This document shows, in pieces, positions 47,011 through 54,504 of a stretch of 64,000 nucleotides of DNA (its first letter is position 1; each line of letters starts with the position of its first letter). This DNA comes from Streptomyces sp. DH12. GTDB taxonomy: Bacteria; Actinomycetota; Actinomycetes; Streptomycetales; Streptomycetaceae. The notes under the pieces are model-generated. The model ran no database searches and had not been told where the DNA came from. It saw only the letters and a program-made list of their open reading frames with translations. The translations under genes were made by a program, and so were the position numbers. The stretch is taken from NCBI RefSeq assembly GCF_020873895.1, contig NZ_JAHWGT010000037.1, positions 1 through 64,000 of the forward strand, written 5' to 3'.

Positions 47011-47031
47011 GCGCCAGGGACTTCCTGGCGC
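47011..47031. promoter_or_regulatory. Inverted repeat in the divergent control region
   Basis: GCGCCAGG-gactt-CCTGGCGC, 8-bp perfect arms, 27 bp upstream of the -35 box of the rightward promoter and 109 bp from the XRE start. Candidate regulator site. Confidence 0.55.
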
Positions 47032-47057
47032 AGAACCAAGACCTTTCGTTGCTGCGC

Positions 47058-47094
47058 TTGACGACGAGCAATGCAGTACCTGTAATAGAGGTAC
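47058..47094 (+). promoter_or_regulatory. Promoter of the transfer operon with overlapping operator
   Basis: TTGACG (47058-47063), a 17-bp spacer, and TGTAAT (47081-47086). The inverted repeat GTACCT-gtaatag-AGGTAC (47076-47094) covers the -10 box, so a bound repressor would block RNA polymerase. The divergent XRE protein or the GntR protein could be the ligand. Confidence 0.6.
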
Positions 47095-47428
47095 CGCTCG
47101 ACGCGGGGTCCTTCGGGGCCAGCGTCGATCGGTGGGAGTTGCCCATGCGGCTGTTCCCGTCGCCCGGAGGGCCCCCGCGATCGGGATCAGCTCGAAGGAA
47201 GCGTCCGGTGCTTGAGAACTGAACAGTGGACCGAGGATTCACCGCCTGTCCTCAGCGCAAGAAGGCGGTCGGCGCGGCATAGGCCCGCGCGCTCAACCTC
47301 TCCGCAGCGGTTTGCCGCTGCGGCCGGTTGCCTCCCCCGCCCGTCCGGGCCCCTTTCGCGGGGGTGCCGTACGGGCGGGGCCGAGGGGAGCCGGAACGGG
47401 CCGGACCCGAAACCGAGGGGAGAACCTC
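47095..47428 (+). other. Long structured leader of the transfer operon
   Basis: About 330 bp without a gene between the promoter and the first small gene. It carries CTTGAGAACTGAACAGTGG (47211-47229), which resembles a motif I recall from actinobacterial rRNA spacers and leaders, then a perfect 9-bp hairpin (47302-47323) and a 10-bp stem with an inner hairpin (47335-47380). An antitermination or attenuation leader is a reasonable inference. Confidence 0.45.
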
Positions 47429-47608
47429 GTGCCGAAGTACCGCTTCACCGCCGACGAACTCGCCGACACCCTGACCCCTGGGGAGAGCACGAGCGCGAGC
47501 GGCACGCTGAGCGCATCCTCGCCGCAGGCCGCCAAGAAGGCGGTCGAGCGCAGCTTGCGCAGCAGGGGATACGAGCCGATCGGCAACATCACGATCACCC
47601 AGAAGTAG
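47429..47608 (+). CDS. Small protein of the transfer region, function unknown
   Basis: 59 residues from a GTG after GAGGGGAG. MPKYRFTADELADTLTPGES, then an SPQAAKKAVERSLRSRGYEP helix and a final GNITITQK. Acidic at the start and basic in the middle; no membrane segment. A hairpin 40 bp after the stop suggests it can be transcribed separately. Confidence 0.65.
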   Translation: MPKYRFTADELADTLTPGESTSASGTLSASSPQAAKKAVERSLRSRGYEPIGNITITQK

Positions 47609-47647
47609 GCATACCTGCCTGCCCCACCTACACCCGATGAACGGCGC

Positions 47648-47677
47648 GAGCCCCCGGAGGTGCAACTCCGGGGGCTC
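47648..47677 (+). terminator. Terminator after the first small gene
   Basis: A perfect 12-bp stem (47648-47659 with 47666-47677) with a GTGCAA loop, followed by TGTTC. Confidence 0.7.
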
Positions 47678-47715
47678 TGTTCGGGCCGTTTCACCTGCTA
47701 GGGAGACCACGACCC

Positions 47716-47982
47716 ATGGACCACATCGTCACTGTTCAGGACGCTGTTACCGCGTTCGCTCCGTGGATGGAGCCGACCGCCGCTGAGCTGGACGCGATCG
47801 AGGAGGAACTGCCGCTGATCCTGGCGGAGGTCGACCTGCTCGACGCGCACATCATGACCCTGGACCGCTTCGTGACGGAGCTGGACGCCCAGCGCATCCG
47901 ACGGGCCCGCCGCCGGGTACTGGCGGCCCGCCGGGACCTGACCAACCGCGCCGGCATCGCGCTGACGGGTGGTGCCGCATGA
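47716..47982 (+). CDS. Small coiled-coil protein (DUF6284-like)
   Basis: 88 residues. EPTAAELDAIEEELPLILAE and VDLLDAHIMTLDRFVTELDA form long amphipathic helices, then a basic RIRRARRRVLAARRDL segment. I recall similar proteins named DUF6284 in Streptomyces elements, but the name is from memory. Its stop overlaps the next start as ATGA. Confidence 0.7.
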   Translation: MDHIVTVQDAVTAFAPWMEPTAAELDAIEEELPLILAEVDLLDAHIMTLDRFVTELDAQRIRRARRRVLAARRDLTNRAGIALTGGAA

Positions 47983-48260
47983 GCCACCGGGCCCGACTGA
48001 GCAACACCTGCCAGGGCGAGTGGGAGCTGTACGTCGTCACCGACGGGACCCACTCCAAGACCTGGCCCACGCATGACTTCCACCGCACCGCCCCGATCCC
48101 GACGCTCGGCGAGCGCATCGAGGCGCTCGCGGTGCTCGGCTTCGAGCCGGTCAAGGGGGCCGAGTGGGAGTGGGACGAGCTGCCCTACGCCACCACCGAG
48201 TGGGCCCGCCTGTTCGGCACGCTCACCGTCCGCCCCGCCAAGAGCGGTGGCGCGTCGTGA
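47979..48260 (+). CDS. Small protein of the transfer operon (DUF6303-like)
   Basis: 93 residues. CQGEWELYVVTDGTHSKTWP and IEALAVLGFEPVKGAEWEWD suggest a small alpha/beta domain with many aromatic residues. The family name is from memory and function is unknown. Coupled to both neighbours by ATGA and GTGA overlaps. Confidence 0.7.
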   Translation: MSHRARLSNTCQGEWELYVVTDGTHSKTWPTHDFHRTAPIPTLGERIEALAVLGFEPVKGAEWEWDELPYATTEWARLFGTLTVRPAKSGGAS

Positions 48261-49372
48261 GCGCGACGGGCAGGGAGCTGACCCGCGCCCAGACGATCGT
48301 GTTGGGTGCGGCGTTCGTGCCGATGGTCGCCACGGGTGTGGCGGGCGGGTACGGCACCTACAGCAACATCACGGCCGCTTACGGGCAGGGCACGGCGGTG
48401 GGTGCGGTCGCGGCCGGCGAGGGCGCGACCGCGGTACTGGCGCTGCTGCTGCTCGGGCTGACGATGCTGGGCCAGTCCTCGCCGCTCGCGATCCGGGTCG
48501 GCCTGTGGGCCCTGCCCGCCGCCGCCTCCGTGATGGCCGCCACCGCCGCCACGACACCGGGCGAGGTCATCATCTACGCCCTGACCCCCATGGGCATGAC
48601 CGCGGCCGCCGAGGGGGCCGCGTTCCTCGCGCGGCGGATCGTCGTCCACCGCGACGGGCGGGATGCCGAAGCCGAGCACCGCGCCGCCGCGGTGGTCCAG
48701 GCGCTGGCCTACCACCGGGCGCGGGCCGCCCACCACCCGGATGAGGAGGTCCGCGCCAAGTCGGAGCTGAAGACTTGGAAGCTCGCCCGGAAGGTCGGCA
48801 CCGGCGACGGCGCGCTTGGGGCTCGGCTGTTGGATGTGCAGCGCCGACGGGTCACCGACGGCGCCGACGCCGCCCTGGCAGCCATGTTCGGCACGCCGCC
48901 GATCGACCCCGAACCGGTCGCCCCGGTGGTGGAGCTGGAAGTAGACCGATCCACCACGGGGGTCCCCGCCGAGAATGCGGATGAATCGGAACAGAGTATC
49001 GCGAAACGGTCTACCTCTGACCTGCCTGTACCGGCCCTGGAGCCGGTGCCGGTACTGCCCGACCCGATCGAGGCAGAGACGCCCGCCCCGCACGCCTCGG
49101 CGGAGCCGACCGGTCGGGCTGTGACCCGGGCGGTGGCCGCCGAAGTACCGCCCCGCCGTCGGGCGACCGGTCGAGTACCGGCCGCCGCGAAGTCGACCCA
49201 GCCCCGCCGCACGAGGGACGAGTTGCTGGCTGAGGCACGGCAGCTTACCGAGGGGTGGGCGGTTGAGGACTTGACCGCCGACCGGATTCGCCGCGCGGTG
49301 CGCACGTCACCGGAAAAGGGCCGGTGGCTGCGCGAGACCCTGCGCGCCGAACGCGGTAGGGCCCTCGCGTGA
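48257..49372 (+). CDS. Spd-like membrane protein of plasmid spreading
   Basis: 371 residues from a GTG overlapping the previous stop. Four hydrophobic helices occupy residues 12-125 (IVLGAAFVPMVATGVAGGYG, AVLALLLLGLTMLGQ, VGLWALPAAASVMAATAATT). A cytoplasmic tail follows with a helical block (LKTWKLARKVGTGDGALGAR) and a disordered P/E/V stretch. The C-terminal 60 residues (RTRDELLAEARQLTEGWAVE, RIRRAVRTSPEKGRWLRETL) form a helix-turn-helix-like domain seen in Spd/KilB-type proteins. Such proteins help spread the element through the mycelium after transfer. Confidence 0.75.
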   Translation: MSATGRELTRAQTIVLGAAFVPMVATGVAGGYGTYSNITAAYGQGTAVGAVAAGEGATAVLALLLLGLTMLGQSSPLAIRVGLWALPAAASVMAATAATTPGEVIIYALTPMGMTAAAEGAAFLARRIVVHRDGRDAEAEHRAAAVVQALAYHRARAAHHPDEEVRAKSELKTWKLARKVGTGDGALGARLLDVQRRRVTDGADAALAAMFGTPPIDPEPVAPVVELEVDRSTTGVPAENADESEQSIAKRSTSDLPVPALEPVPVLPDPIEAETPAPHASAEPTGRAVTRAVAAEVPPRRRATGRVPAAAKSTQPRRTRDELLAEARQLTEGWAVEDLTADRIRRAVRTSPEKGRWLRETLRAERGRALA

Positions 49373-49707
49373 GCGCCGTCCCCGTCTACCGATGGCGTCT
49401 CGCCCCCGACGGGCTCGCCACCCGCCGGCAACTCCGCTCGCGGGGGCTTCGGCCCGGCGGTCAGCCGGTCGCCGCGCAACTCGAACGCCCGCGCCGCCGA
49501 CGCGGCCCGCTGGTCGCCTACCTCTACCGACTCGACCTTGCCAAACCGGTCCGGCCGATGACGCCGGGCCGGGCCGCCGCGCTCCAGCGCGCCATGGCCG
49601 CGCGGCGCACCTGCCCGAGCTGCCGACGTGATGCCGGGTACTGCATCCCGCCGTCACTCGGCATGTGCGTGCCCTGCGCCTACCCCAACCAGCGGTACGA
49701 GGAGTGA
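49369..49707 (+). CDS. RRQRL-motif zinc-binding protein
   Basis: 112 residues. The arginine-rich segment ATRRQLRSRGLRPGGQPVAA is followed near the C-terminus by CPSCRRDAGYC and MCVPC, a four-to-five cysteine zinc site. Proteins of this pattern are frequent in Streptomyces conjugative elements. Nucleic-acid binding is likely from the basic and zinc parts; the role is unknown. GTG start overlapping the previous stop. Confidence 0.75.
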   Translation: MSAVPVYRWRLAPDGLATRRQLRSRGLRPGGQPVAAQLERPRRRRGPLVAYLYRLDLAKPVRPMTPGRAAALQRAMAARRTCPSCRRDAGYCIPPSLGMCVPCAYPNQRYEE

Positions 49708-49711
49708 CCCC

Positions 49712-49921
49712 ATGGGTTTGTTCCGCCGCAGCAGTAGCGAGACGCCCGCCACCGACGACGCCCGCACCCGTCGGCTTTTGGACCGGGCTGACGACGCCTT
49801 CGAGTGTGAGCCGACGACCGGCCTGGACGCCGACTTCCAGTCGGTCGTCATGGAGGGCCTGATGACCGACAAGGCCGCCGAAACCTACCCGCCCACCGGC
49901 CACGGCTACCCGCGCCGCTGA
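49712..49921 (+). CDS. Small acidic protein, function unknown
   Basis: 69 residues, starting MGLFRRSSSETPATDD 4 bp after the zinc protein. Mostly helical and charged (RTRRLLDRADDAFECEPTTG), no motif recognised. The ribosome site is the GAGGAG in the end of the upstream gene. Confidence 0.65.
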   Translation: MGLFRRSSSETPATDDARTRRLLDRADDAFECEPTTGLDADFQSVVMEGLMTDKAAETYPPTGHGYPRR

Positions 49922-49944
49922 AACCCCGGCCAGGAGGACCATCC

Positions 49945-50283
49945 ATGGCAAACCTGCCCGAACCCGCCCGGGTGATACAGCTCCCCGACGGCACCTACAC
50001 CTACGTCCACCCCGCCGACCTCCCGACGCCCACGGCGGCGCCGGGGCCGGTGGTGCAGCACATCCACCACGCCCCGCCCGACCACACCATCCAGCGCCTG
50101 GCGCTCGGCACCGGTGTCGGCGCCGGGGCGGTGGCGGCCGGGGTCTACTTCGGCCCGCTGCTGGTCGGCGTGCTCACCGCCATCGCCGCCAACCTGGCCA
50201 TCCTCGCGCTGCTCGCCGCGGTGTGTGCCTGGGGCGTCGTCACGGTCGTCAAGGCCGTCGGCAGCCGCCCGGGGAGGGACTGA
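49945..50283 (+). CDS. Small membrane protein of the transfer operon (Spd-like; DUF6251-like)
   Basis: 112 residues. A 45-residue head (VIQLPDGTYTYVHPADLPTP, then the HIHHAPPDH cluster) is followed by two membrane helices (VGAGAVAAGVYFGPLLVGVL and NLAILALLAAVCAWGVVTVV). Spread proteins next to traB often have this size and topology. The DUF number is from memory. AGGAGG lies before the ATG. Confidence 0.7.
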   Translation: MANLPEPARVIQLPDGTYTYVHPADLPTPTAAPGPVVQHIHHAPPDHTIQRLALGTGVGAGAVAAGVYFGPLLVGVLTAIAANLAILALLAAVCAWGVVTVVKAVGSRPGRD

Positions 50284-50284
50284 C

Positions 50285-50476
50285 ATGCCGTTCAACGCCG
50301 GCGACAAGGTCCGGATCGTGGCCTGTGAGGACGACCCGCGCACGGTCGGCCGGACGGGCCGGATCGTGGACGAGGTCCCGCCCGGCCCCCTCACGGGCGG
50401 CCGGTGGACCGTCAACGGGATCAGTTGGCTCATCGCCCCCGTCCTGTGTCACACGCACGAACTGCGGCCCGCCTGA
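50285..50476 (+). CDS. Small beta-barrel-like protein
   Basis: 63 residues. FNAGDKVRIVACEDDPRTVG, then RTGRIVDEV and GRWTVNGISWLIAPVLC, an SH3/KOW-like run of beta strands. It starts one base after the previous stop. Function unknown; a nucleic-acid-binding adaptor is possible. Confidence 0.65.
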   Translation: MPFNAGDKVRIVACEDDPRTVGRTGRIVDEVPPGPLTGGRWTVNGISWLIAPVLCHTHELRPA

Positions 50477-50488
50477 CGGCTGCCCCTC

Positions 50489-50515
50489 GCCGCCCGTCCA
50501 CCCCCGGCGGGCGGC
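50489..50515 (+). terminator. Hairpin after the small beta protein
   Basis: 8-bp perfect arms (50489-50496 with 50508-50515) with a GC-rich loop, 12 bp after the stop. Confidence 0.45.
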
Positions 50516-50558
50516 GGGAGGGAGCCGGGACAGACCCGGCCCAGACAAGGGGCCCCGC

Positions 50559-50750
50559 ATGAACCGCAAGGAACACCTCGCCGCCCTCGCCGTCGCCGCC
50601 AGCAAGGACATGGTCCGCATCGGCACCGAGCACGGCATCGAGTCGGGCGCCGCCCGACAGGCCGCCCAGCTCGCCGACCGCGCACTGACCGCCGCCGAGA
50701 ACGCCGGGTGCACCCGGGCCGACTACGACCGCGCCCGCCGCACTCGCTGA
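50559..50750 (+). CDS. Small helical protein, function unknown
   Basis: 63 residues. MNRKEHLAALAVAASKDMVR and ARQAAQLADRALTAAENAGC form two or three helices; one cysteine near the end. No recognised family. It has a complete hairpin on each side, so it may be expressed separately from its neighbours. Confidence 0.6.
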   Translation: MNRKEHLAALAVAASKDMVRIGTEHGIESGAARQAAQLADRALTAAENAGCTRADYDRARRTR

Positions 50751-50756
50751 CCATGC

Positions 50757-50801
50757 CCCGGGGCGGCCGTCACCCGGCCAAGGAACGTCGGCCGCCCCGG
50801 G
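50757..50801 (+). terminator. Terminator upstream of traB
   Basis: A perfect 12-bp stem (50757-50768 with 50790-50801), 6 bp after the stop of the small gene and 40 bp before traB. It would separate traB from the upstream operon or limit read-through into it. Confidence 0.7.
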
Positions 50802-50841
50802 CCCCCTCATCCGCCTGTTCAGCAGACAGGAGACCCCCAGC

Positions 50842-52935
50842 ATGACGGACACCACCAGTCCGCCGACACACCTGCGGCCCGTGCCCACCCCGGCCGCCGA
50901 CACCCCCGACCCCGACGAGACCCCGACCGGACCGCCGCCGGTCGACAACCCCACCCTGCCCAAGCCCGGCGTGGTGAGCGAGAAGCGCAAACCGGTGCTG
51001 GCCGGGTGGCTGACCAACCGCCGCGACTTCACCGCCACCGCCCGCCACACGGCCGCCAACATCGGCTACGCCGCCCTCTACCACGGCGTCCGCATCCCCG
51101 TGTACGCCGGACGGCTGTCCGTGATGGCGCCGCGCGGTGCGTGCCGGTTCGTCGCCTCCACCCACCGCTGGGTGTGGGACCGCGAAGCGGCCCCGCTGCG
51201 GGCGCACGCGGTGGTCCGGCAGGACGTGGAGGAGTACATGCGGCTGGCCAAGCTCCGCGCCGGACGCGTCCGCCTGCGCGGCCTGGTGTCCCTGGTCGCG
51301 GCCGTGTTCGGGGTCGGCTTCGCCCTGTGGCTGTATGTGCTGGCGCCTGCCTACCTGTACGCGTTCGCCGCGGGAGGGGTGCTGCTGCTCGGGTTCGCGG
51401 GGCAGCAGCCCGACGCGCCGGTGGTCGGCCCGGCGGTCCTCAAGACCGAAGTCCAGAAGCTCACCGGGTCGATTGTGCTGCGCGGCCTGGACTCGATCGG
51501 AAACGCGAAGGTCTCCGCCGCCATCAAGAAGGGCGGCGACATGAACGGGCTGCGGTTCGTCTCGGAGATCGTGCGCGACGGGCCCGGCTACCGCGCCGAC
51601 CTGGACCTCCCCTACGGCGTGACGCCGGAGGACATCATGGAGGCCCGCAAGCCGCTCGCCTCCGGTCTGCGCCGCAAGGTCGGCTGCGTGTGGCCCTCCC
51701 CCGACCCCACCGAGCACGAGGGACGGTTGGTGCTCTGGGTGGGGGACAAGCCGATGAACGAGACCACGAAACCGGCGTGGCCGCTGCTGAAGTCGGGCAC
51801 GGTCGACCTGTTCAAGCCGGTCGTGTTCGGCAACGACCAGCGCATGCGCGACGTGAGCGTGACGCTCATGTTCGCCTCCGTCGTCGTCGGGTCCATCCCC
51901 CGCATGGGCAAGACCTTCCTCATGCGTCTGCTGCTGCTCATCGCCGCCCTCGACCCGCGCGCGGAGATCCACGCCTTCGACTTCAAGGGCACCGGCGACT
52001 TCGGCGCCCTGGAGCCCGTCTGCCACCGCTACCGCGCCGGGGAAGAAGACAACGACATCGGATACGTGCTGGACGCGCTGCGGGAGCTGAAGGAGGAGTT
52101 GCGGCGCCGCGCGAAGGTCATCAAGGGACTGCCGGCAAGCCGCTGCCCGGAGTCGAAGGTCACCCCCGAGCTGGCCAGTGACAAGAGCTTGGGGTTGCAT
52201 CCGATCGTGGTCGGGTTCGATGAGTGCCAGGTGCCCTTCGAGCACTCCGAGCACGGCGGGGAGATCGAAGCGATCTGCACTGACCTGGTCAAGCGCGGTC
52301 CCGCGCTCGGCATCGTCGCGCTCTTCGGCACCCAGCGCCCCGACGCCAAGTCTCTGCCGACCGGGATCAGCGCGAACGCCGTTTTGCGGTTCTGCCTGAA
52401 GGTCATGGGTCAGCCCGCCAACGACATGGTGCTGGGCACGTCGATGTACAAGTCGGGGTACCGGGCGACGATGTTCTCCCGCTCCGATCGCGGCATCTGC
52501 TGGATGGCCGGCGAGGGCGACGACCCCCGCATCGTCGCCTCCGCGTTCGTCGACGCCCTCGCCGCACAGCAGGTCGTGGCCCGAGCCCGCCAGGTGCGCG
52601 AGGAGTACGGCAACGTCACCGGCCACGCCATCGGCAAGGGCCCCGAGAAGACCAACGGGTCGGACATCCTCGCCGACGTCCTCGATGTGATCGCGGACGG
52701 CGAGAAGGCCGTGTGGTGCGAGCGGATCGCCGCCCGCCTCACCGCCGCACACCCCCAGACGTATGCGGGGTGGCAGGGCGAGAACGTCACCGCCGCACTC
52801 AAGCCCTGGGCCATCAAGCCGGGCCAGGTGTGGGGGCAGACCGACGACGGCGAGGGCGCGAACCGGCGCGGCATCAAGCGCGCCGACGTGGCCGCCGCCA
52901 TCACGCGCCGTAACGCCGATCGGGCCGCCGCCTGA
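50842..52935 (+). CDS. traB: FtsK/SpoIIIE-type DNA translocase TraB
   Basis: 697 residues. A disordered head is followed by two membrane helices near residues 150-195 (VSLVAAVFGVGFALWLYVLA, YAFAAGGVLLLGFAG). The motor has the Walker A loop GSIPRMGKTF (about 350-358) and Walker B HPIVVGFDECQ (about 452-462). A C-terminal winged-helix-like region (AARLTAAHPQTYAGWQGENV) corresponds to the part that in TraB proteins reads octamer repeats in clt. TraB alone moves double-stranded DNA between Streptomyces cells. The ATG follows CAGGAGAC. Confidence 0.95.
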   Translation: MTDTTSPPTHLRPVPTPAADTPDPDETPTGPPPVDNPTLPKPGVVSEKRKPVLAGWLTNRRDFTATARHTAANIGYAALYHGVRIPVYAGRLSVMAPRGACRFVASTHRWVWDREAAPLRAHAVVRQDVEEYMRLAKLRAGRVRLRGLVSLVAAVFGVGFALWLYVLAPAYLYAFAAGGVLLLGFAGQQPDAPVVGPAVLKTEVQKLTGSIVLRGLDSIGNAKVSAAIKKGGDMNGLRFVSEIVRDGPGYRADLDLPYGVTPEDIMEARKPLASGLRRKVGCVWPSPDPTEHEGRLVLWVGDKPMNETTKPAWPLLKSGTVDLFKPVVFGNDQRMRDVSVTLMFASVVVGSIPRMGKTFLMRLLLLIAALDPRAEIHAFDFKGTGDFGALEPVCHRYRAGEEDNDIGYVLDALRELKEELRRRAKVIKGLPASRCPESKVTPELASDKSLGLHPIVVGFDECQVPFEHSEHGGEIEAICTDLVKRGPALGIVALFGTQRPDAKSLPTGISANAVLRFCLKVMGQPANDMVLGTSMYKSGYRATMFSRSDRGICWMAGEGDDPRIVASAFVDALAAQQVVARARQVREEYGNVTGHAIGKGPEKTNGSDILADVLDVIADGEKAVWCERIAARLTAAHPQTYAGWQGENVTAALKPWAIKPGQVWGQTDDGEGANRRGIKRADVAAAITRRNADRAAA

Positions 52936-52945
52936 CCCGAGCAAC

Positions 52946-52985
52946 GCTGCTAGACCTAGCACCCGCGCCCGCTAGGTCTAGCAGC
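52946..52985. terminator. Large inverted repeat after traB
   Basis: A perfect 15-bp stem (52946-52960 with 52971-52985) and a 10-base loop, starting 10 bp after the traB stop. Arms are rich in CTAG (GCTGCTAGACCTAGC), rare in Streptomyces, and further ACTAGCG copies follow up to 53030. It can end traB transcription but may also be a protein-binding site. Confidence 0.65.
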
Positions 52986-53085
52986 CCCACTAGCGCCCCA
53001 CAGGGCCGCTGACCAGCGAACTAGCGACTAGCGGCCCACCTGCGCAAACCCACGAAACTCGCCCTGTGAAGGGATGTGAGCCCCG

Positions 53086-53328
53086 GTGGCTCTCGCTAGC
53101 CTCACGATCCTGTTGATCCTCGCCGGTTACGCACTGTTGTGCTCGGCCGCGCCGTTCGGCACGTGCCGCAAGTGCCGCGGCTTCGGCTTCGCCACCCACA
53201 CCGACCGCAAGGGCCGCCCCCAGCGCGGGAAGCGCTGCCGCCGCTGCAAGGGCCACGGCAAGCGCCTGCGCACCGGCCGCCGCCTGTTCACCACCGCCCG
53301 CGTCACCCATCGCACCGGCACCCGCTGA
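53086..53328 (+). CDS. Small protein with two CxxCxGxG zinc motifs and a membrane anchor
   Basis: 80 residues from a GTG. An N-terminal helix (SLTILLILAGYALLCSAAPF) is followed by CRKCRGFG and CRRCKGHG, the DnaJ-type zinc-finger repeat, and a basic tail. With two CxxC pairs it can bind one zinc. Membrane-tethered and very basic, so contact with DNA or TraB is conceivable; function unknown. Confidence 0.7.
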   Translation: MALASLTILLILAGYALLCSAAPFGTCRKCRGFGFATHTDRKGRPQRGKRCRRCKGHGKRLRTGRRLFTTARVTHRTGTR

Positions 53329-53344
53329 CCCCCGGGCACAAGGC

Positions 53345-53412
53345 GGCCGACGGCGCCCGTCATGAGACGTACCCCGCTCCTTGCAGGAGCTAGGCGGACG
53401 CAGCCGTCGGCC
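53345..53412. repeat. Nested inverted repeat between two small genes
   Basis: 10-bp arms GGCCGACGGC (53345-53354) and GCCGTCGGCC (53403-53412) enclose a second hairpin GCTCC-ttgca-GGAGC (53376-53390). In RNA this would form a long two-tier stem, either a terminator or a structured control site for the next gene. Confidence 0.55.
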
Positions 53413-53490
53413 ATCCCCCGAGCTTGTCAGCACCCAAGGTGCCCGCAGCCTATCCAGCCACCCCGACCAGCCGTCAAAGGAGTTCCCACC

Positions 53491-53679
53491 ATGGTCGTGA
53501 CCGTCTCCCTGGTCGCGCTCTTCGGCCTCGCCCTGTTCTTCCTCCTGCGCTCCAACAGCCTGAGCTACGGCTCGGCGTTCACCGCCGCCGGGTTCGGCTT
53601 CTTCCTCGCCTCCACCGGCGCCGCTGGCCCCATCAACCAGCTCACCACCGCCATCGTCCAGGCCCTCCCGAACCTGTAG
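53491..53679 (+). CDS. Small two-helix membrane protein
   Basis: 62 residues from an ATG after AAAGGAG. VTVSLVALFGLALFFLL and the segment GSAFTAAGFGFFLASTGAAG are two membrane helices. Common in this position of Streptomyces elements; probably part of the spreading or transfer machinery, by position only. Confidence 0.65.
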   Translation: MVVTVSLVALFGLALFFLLRSNSLSYGSAFTAAGFGFFLASTGAAGPINQLTTAIVQALPNL

Positions 53680-53706
53680 GCCCTGGACCACACACCGACA
53701 AGCACG

Positions 53707-53746
53707 GAGGGCGGCCCCCGTCTCGCCAAAGTCCGGGGCCGCCCTC
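53707..53746 (+). terminator. Terminator before the replication operon
   Basis: A perfect 12-bp stem (53707-53718 with 53735-53746) and a 16-base loop, 27 bp after the stop of the small membrane protein. Confidence 0.75.
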
Positions 53747-53778
53747 ATCCACCAACTCAACAGTGGAGGACATCCAGC

Positions 53779-54504
53779 ATGACCCATCCGACCCTCGTCC
53801 GGCGAGACGGCCACCGGCCGCGTTTGCTAGACCTGTACGCGTGCGCCGGCGGCGCCGCCATGGGCTATCACCGCGCCGGATTCGACGTCACCGGCGTGGA
53901 CATCGCCCCCCGCCCGAACTACCCCTTCCGGCTCGTTCAGGGCAACGCCCTGGACGTGCTGGCCGCGCTCATCGGCTCGGGGGAGATCGAGCGGTACGCG
54001 TTCGTCCACTCCTCCCCGCCGTGCCAGGCGAAGTGCAACCTCTCCGTGGGCACCAACGCCTCCCGCGGTTGGGGTGGCACCCACGTCGACCTCGTGGCCC
54101 CGACGCGGGTGCTGCTGGAGGCGTCCGGTCTGCCCTACGTCATCGAGCAGCCCAACGGCCAGGCGGAGATCCGCCGGGACGTGTGGCTGTGCGGGGAGAT
54201 GTTCTCCCTCGACGTCCTGCGTCACCGCAACTTCGAACTCGGCGGCTGGACCACCGCCCAGCCGGCGCACCCCAAGCACAGGGGCCGGGTGCGCGGGTGG
54301 CGGCACGGGGAGTACCACGACGGCCCCTACGTCGCCCCGTACGGCAACGGCGGCGGCAAGCCGAGCGTCCGCGAGCTTCAGAGTGCGATGGGCATCACGT
54401 GGACCGATGTGCGCGAGGAGCTGACCGAGGCGATCCCCCCGGCCTACACCCAGTGGATCGGCTCCGCCTTCCTCGCCACCCGGACGCCGGCGGTGGCGGC
54501 ATGA
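53779..54504 (+). CDS. DNA (cytosine-5) methyltransferase-like protein
   Basis: 241 residues, small for a C5 methyltransferase. Motif I is LLDLYACAGGAAMGYHRAGF, the AdoMet site, and motif IV is SSPPCQAKCN with the catalytic cysteine. Motif VI-like VIEQPNG follows, where the family has ENV. No restriction enzyme gene is next to it. It is the first gene of the replication operon (TGGAGGA ribosome site) and overlaps the Prim-Pol start as ATGA. It may mark the element DNA against host restriction or for replication control; target sequence unknown. Confidence 0.85.
   Translation: MTHPTLVRRDGHRPRLLDLYACAGGAAMGYHRAGFDVTGVDIAPRPNYPFRLVQGNALDVLAALIGSGEIERYAFVHSSPPCQAKCNLSVGTNASRGWGGTHVDLVAPTRVLLEASGLPYVIEQPNGQAEIRRDVWLCGEMFSLDVLRHRNFELGGWTTAQPAHPKHRGRVRGWRHGEYHDGPYVAPYGNGGGKPSVRELQSAMGITWTDVREELTEAIPPAYTQWIGSAFLATRTPAVAA

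Noticed and set aside
53427-54500. Long N-terminal extension of Prim-Pol running from 53424
   Set aside because: It reads through the methyltransferase gene in another frame. The Prim-Pol start at 54501 overlaps the methyltransferase stop as ATGA.
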